In this document: piece by piece, positions 60,727 to 64,000 of the stretch
How positions within the stretch are numbered: position 1 is the first letter of the stretch
Layout of the letters: the number at the start of each line of letters is the position of its first letter
Origin: Haemonchus contortus
Taxonomy: Eukaryota > Nematoda > Chromadorea > Rhabditida > Trichostrongylidae
Length of the DNA stretch: 64,000 bases
Direction: 5' to 3'
Assembly: GCA_000469685.2 (NCBI GenBank)
Contig: LS997566.1
Location: 40,049,920 to 40,113,919, forward strand
Notes under the pieces: model-generated
The model's database searches: none
Seen by the model: the letters and a program-made list of their open reading frames with translations, nothing else
Told to the model about the DNA's origin: nothing
Position numbers and translations under genes: made by a program

Positions 60727-61140
60727 CTGAACATCGAGCAGGAGGAAAGAATGTTGGCCGAGTTTGACAGTGCTTGTGGGAGGATCGGCTTGAGATTGAA
60801 CTTAACGAAGTAGATGTTCATGCGAAACGGATCAGTACCTAATGCACCTTTCACGCTAAACGTAATGAATATCTCCGAGTGTTCTGCCTACTCGCATCTA
60901 AGTCAGGAATTCAACATGATCGACGGTATAGCTGAGGAGCTGAGCGGAAACCCGGAGCTTGTGCAGCGTTCAAAATACCTATAGAATCGTGAAGAATGCA
61001 ATAAACTTTTGATTCAGAGCTCACCTTTTTGGCACAGTGGTCCATCCTGCTTCGACGTAGGCTTCAGATACTTAAGGCCTACGCAAGCAGGACTGGCATG
61101 TTAGCGTTGCTCAACGCGTTTGGAAAGAACGATACCGGTC
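60727..61140 (+). pseudogene. RTE-type LINE, reverse transcriptase thumb/connection fragment
   Basis: In one frame with three stops: NIEQEERMLAEFDSACGRIG, LRLNLTK*MFMRNG, APFTLNVMNISECSAYSHLS and MIDGIAEELS. These are the post-YADD region of RTE reverse transcriptases (MLAEFD..C..IGL.LN..KT.FMRN, then the S.Y.YLGR block). The catalytic part upstream is absent. It lies after the C-terminal fragment 58605-58827 on the same strand, so these are separate pieces. Confidence 0.82.
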
Positions 61141-61679
61141 ATTCCATCATACACGGAAGTGTGGGGAACATCCGAAGTTTTAAGCTTTGCTAATGAGATT
61201 CAATATATCAATACCTACGCTAGGCATCGAGGAACAAATAAGTCGATCAGGTCATGCAAAATTGTAATGAACGTCACTCAGGACTTCGAACAAATACCAC
61301 TAAGGCTGGCAGCAAGATAAACAGAATCCTCACGAAAGGTAGGACGAAAGAAATGCTACGCTACTTTCTCCAAAGCGAGAACTATCCACTACCTACTCTG
61401 GCTCGCTCGCGAAAGAAGCGAATGGAAGCGTTCGACGAGTCGCTTGAGGAAATAGAGGATCAGCGGGGCGGCAGGTGTTAGAAGTGACCATATGTTGTCC
61501 TATAAAAGACCGCAAAATCAAAAAGTATGAGTTTTTCGAGTTCGACCGATTCCGATTTATGCGTTTGCCGAGCATTTTGATTTGCATTCAGATTTATGAA
61601 GCGCTTGGAGCGAAGTTTGACATTCGCATCGAACTGTGAGTGGATGGACCCTCAAACCAGTGGTTTTCTGCTTGTTTTT
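61141..61679. other. No recognisable gene
   Basis: Short frames of up to 75 codons; could hold decayed LINE sequence, but I see no motif. Confidence 0.35.
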
Positions 61680-61757
61680 CGAGTGAGTGTCGATCCAGGA
61701 CTCTATCTCCGCTCATGCGCGTGTGGTAGTGCGCCAATTGCCACTAGACCACTCAGT
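61680..61757 (-). repeat. SINE family 1, tRNA-like head only
   Basis: Antisense head: gcgcgtgtggtagtgcgcca and attgccactagaccact next to a decayed B box (gatccaggactc). Confidence 0.5.
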
Positions 61758-62875
61758 CTGCACAATATGTTATATTATACTAGAGCACCAAACCCAAAGA
61801 GATAGAGAGCCTTAATGGCCGAACCTGTCAGAATCAGAGCGATTTTTGGGTGGTTGGAGTCATGGCAAATGGAATTTAAACGGATAAAATACGACCGAGT
61901 GTAGGAGTGAAGGGCACTGTGACGTAGTGCGAAGTGGCTGACCCGGGCGGGTCTCTTTGTGACGTCAATTACAATGATGGGATTTCTTATCAAAGACATG
62001 TCAAAATGATATCTGATGAATCACCTGCTATCTTCAGTTCGTCTTCATCAATCATCAACGTAGTTTGCTCTATAAGAAAATTCTACGACGACTTGTCCTA
62101 GGGAATCGTACGTTACAAGAGAGTCATGAACGCAACTAAATCTGGGAGGCACTAAAAAAGCTTAAAATCCCCTATTAGGGAGTTCTCCAAAATTCGCGAC
62201 AGATCCACCTTCCTAATGAATCACAAAGGCAGTCCTAGGCTAAGGTTCAGATAGTCCGGCTTTTCTTAGGTTACACGGTAGCGAACTGAGAAAGTAATAA
62301 AGTGTGAACGCAGGTAACTCCTAAACAGCACGATCAAAGGTCTAAAATACTCCGTGGGAGTAATCAGATAAGCAACTGGTAACATACCACTACGGATACT
62401 AAGACAGACTGTCGCTTGAGACTACACGCCTCTACGCCATGCTACATATTCCCTTTTCCTTGACTGTTTTCTTGTCAGCGGACATTCCAACATACTACAG
62501 AGTTGAAGAACTTAAGCAGAAAACCTTATTTTCGAAGTTTTTCAACCAACATGTGGTCATCGTTTCGTTTTCATAAACAGCTGCTTACGGCATCAGCTGA
62601 CCAGGCACATGCTAGCTGATGAAAGACCATCATGAATTCGAAGGGATGCTTCCGAGAATAGTACAGATAAGACGGTACTGTATGATGTAGGGGAAATGGA
62701 CTGAAAAGATGGTTCTTGGCAGTGTGCGACTGCGAAAGTCCAGTAATGGAGAGCAGTGGAGACAACAGGGAAACTTCTAGCTTCTCTATCTTCAGGTGTC
62801 GACAAAAAGAGATTCTGATTCCTTGTAAGATCAGCTTCTTAGATAAAAGTTTTTTGAAATCTTTCAACAACAATC
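61758..62875. other. No recognisable gene
   Basis: Short open frames; nothing recognised. Confidence 0.4.
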
Positions 62876-63123
62876 ATTAACGTCGAGGGATGTACCCCGC
62901 ATCGACTTCCATTCAGAATCGCATTGGCGTATTGAATGCGTATGTGGCCTATACACCGACTTGCGATTGCCAGCCGATGAACAAGTCAGTTCTTTTACAC
63001 TCTCAGACAAGCTTTGTACCAATATACCGACCCCAGAGGGATAGACGGATTGGTTTGCCTGAGCAGGTATCGGCCGGGGACTCGAGCCCGTGACCATGCG
63101 TGTGTGACTACACCACCTCCGCC
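62876..63123 (-). repeat. SINE family 1
   Basis: catcgacttccattcagaat, gtatgtggcctatacaccga, cagccgatgaacaagtcagt and the head ggcggaggtggtgtagtcac on minus; B box read as gggctcgagtccc. Confidence 0.82.
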
Positions 63124-63253
63124 TGTATTATGATATTGTGAAACGAGCGAAGAAGATACGACAATAAGACAACAATGGAATGATAATTTTATAATAAACT
63201 ATGCCTTGCTGTCATGCGGATCAGTCATTCAGTCGTACGGTCCAGTTTTGAGC

Positions 63254-63586
63254 TCGTAAGCATTGAGCACTCACAAGGAAATGGCCAGTTACTTCATCAA
63301 TCTTCAAATGGCACTTACTGCTACCATTCAGTGATGTTAAGCCCTTTGAGGATGGTCCCACGAATTCTGTGAAATCTGGCCGTGAGCCATTTAATTCCAA
63401 TGATGCATGGTATGAACAAAGTTGCCGTTTACCATGTATTAGACGACTTGACAAATGGCCTTCATGCTCAAACAGAAAGCCTCTCTTACCAATAGTCCTA
63501 CCCACTACTCTACAGTTATCTGTTCCAGCCACTATTTCAGTTTTCGAATTGATAATCAACGCCCAAATACCGACACTGAAACTCAT
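63254..63586 (-). CDS. Possible secreted or anchored protein exon
   Basis: From ATG at 63586 the minus strand reads MSFSVGIWALIIN, a short hydrophobic start, followed by a polar region with four Cys (NCRVV, QLCSYH, SKCHLKI). Reading is open to VTGHFL at 63254, where a GTGAGTGC donor occurs; without splicing the frame stops at 63221. An in-frame TGA lies upstream, so the exon starts at or near this ATG. I do not recognise the family, and the next exon was not found (lower coordinates are SINE). Confidence 0.35.
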
Positions 63587-63616
63587 CACAAAACTTATTA
63601 AAATAGTACAGCACAA

Positions 63617-64000
63617 CAGTCATAAAGTGCCGATAAAAAAGGCTTCTCCATTAGAGCTTTGAAAAGATCGTTTTTCATGAACCGAACAGGGTAGTAAGCC
63701 AAAGAACTTCTAGGAGCACTGCAGTTGAAGTGACGCCGCTTTTTTAGGCTGTCAAGAAGGGCACAGATGCGTCATTCAAAGAAAAACTACTAATCGCGTA
63801 TGCCAGCTGATTTACAATACAACTGAGATCCCTATCAAACCAAAAGGTCCGAGATTTTGAGAAGTCGAGTTTGGGCAGGGAAACTATGCTCAGCTGCTGT
63901 AAAGAACCCAACAAGAGCGAGGCAGCCTACTGAGGTCCCTCCCAGCACTTCAGATCAACAAAATGTAAACATCAAATGTAGCTACGAAACTGAACTGTAA
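63617..64000. other. No recognisable gene
   Basis: No open frame above 60 codons apart from an antisense shadow. It may hold the promoter of the possible exon at 63586. Confidence 0.35.

Overview
The window looks like nuclear DNA of a clade V (strongylid, hookworm-like) nematode. The evidence is: genes cut into many small exons by introns as short as 45-55 bases with TTTCAG-type acceptors; Tc3-like and mariner DNA transposons; RTE-type LINE debris; and many tRNA-derived repeats. No bacterial operon structure, CRISPR array or rRNA is visible. The species assignment is inference.

The dominant genes are two tandem, same-strand (minus) gamma-glutamyltransferase (GGT) genes. The complete copy runs from 28077 down to 15468. 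I traced 17 exons whose lengths sum to 1920 nt (639 codons plus stop). It encodes a type II membrane-anchored enzyme with all the recognisable GGT catalytic residues. The second copy occupies 3072 down to 1 and leaves the window: only the membrane-anchor exon and four following exons are inside, all open with matching phases. A third, small gene (35217 down to 33459, two exons, 70 aa, one membrane helix) is predicted from splice signals and phase. Two further ORFs (63586-63254 minus, 48060-48362 plus) are weak candidates.

Most of the rest is repeat DNA. 3101-4662: Tc3-like element, decayed. About 6600-7130: mariner remnant with no open frame. 8353-8480: 128-bp loopless palindrome. About 9699-14013: a 4.3-kb nested inverted-repeat structure. 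30270-31841 and 39178-40755: two nearly identical Tc3-like elements that share the same disabling lesions. 41929-43177: mariner with both ends. 49855-51989: 27 units of exactly 78 bp, open in several frames on both strands. 58605-58827 and 60727-61140: RTE LINE fragments. About 20 copies of one tRNA-headed SINE family are scattered on both strands; one in a GGT intron has a perfect 12-bp target duplication. A second tRNA-like SINE family has at least two copies.

The most noteworthy items are the giant nested palindrome, the SINE families, the non-drifting 78-bp array, a hammerhead-ribozyme-like motif at 2543-2567 in a Penelope-like setting, and the tandem GGT pair with transposons sitting right beside splice acceptors. 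I did not find a convincing new enzymatic or defence system.
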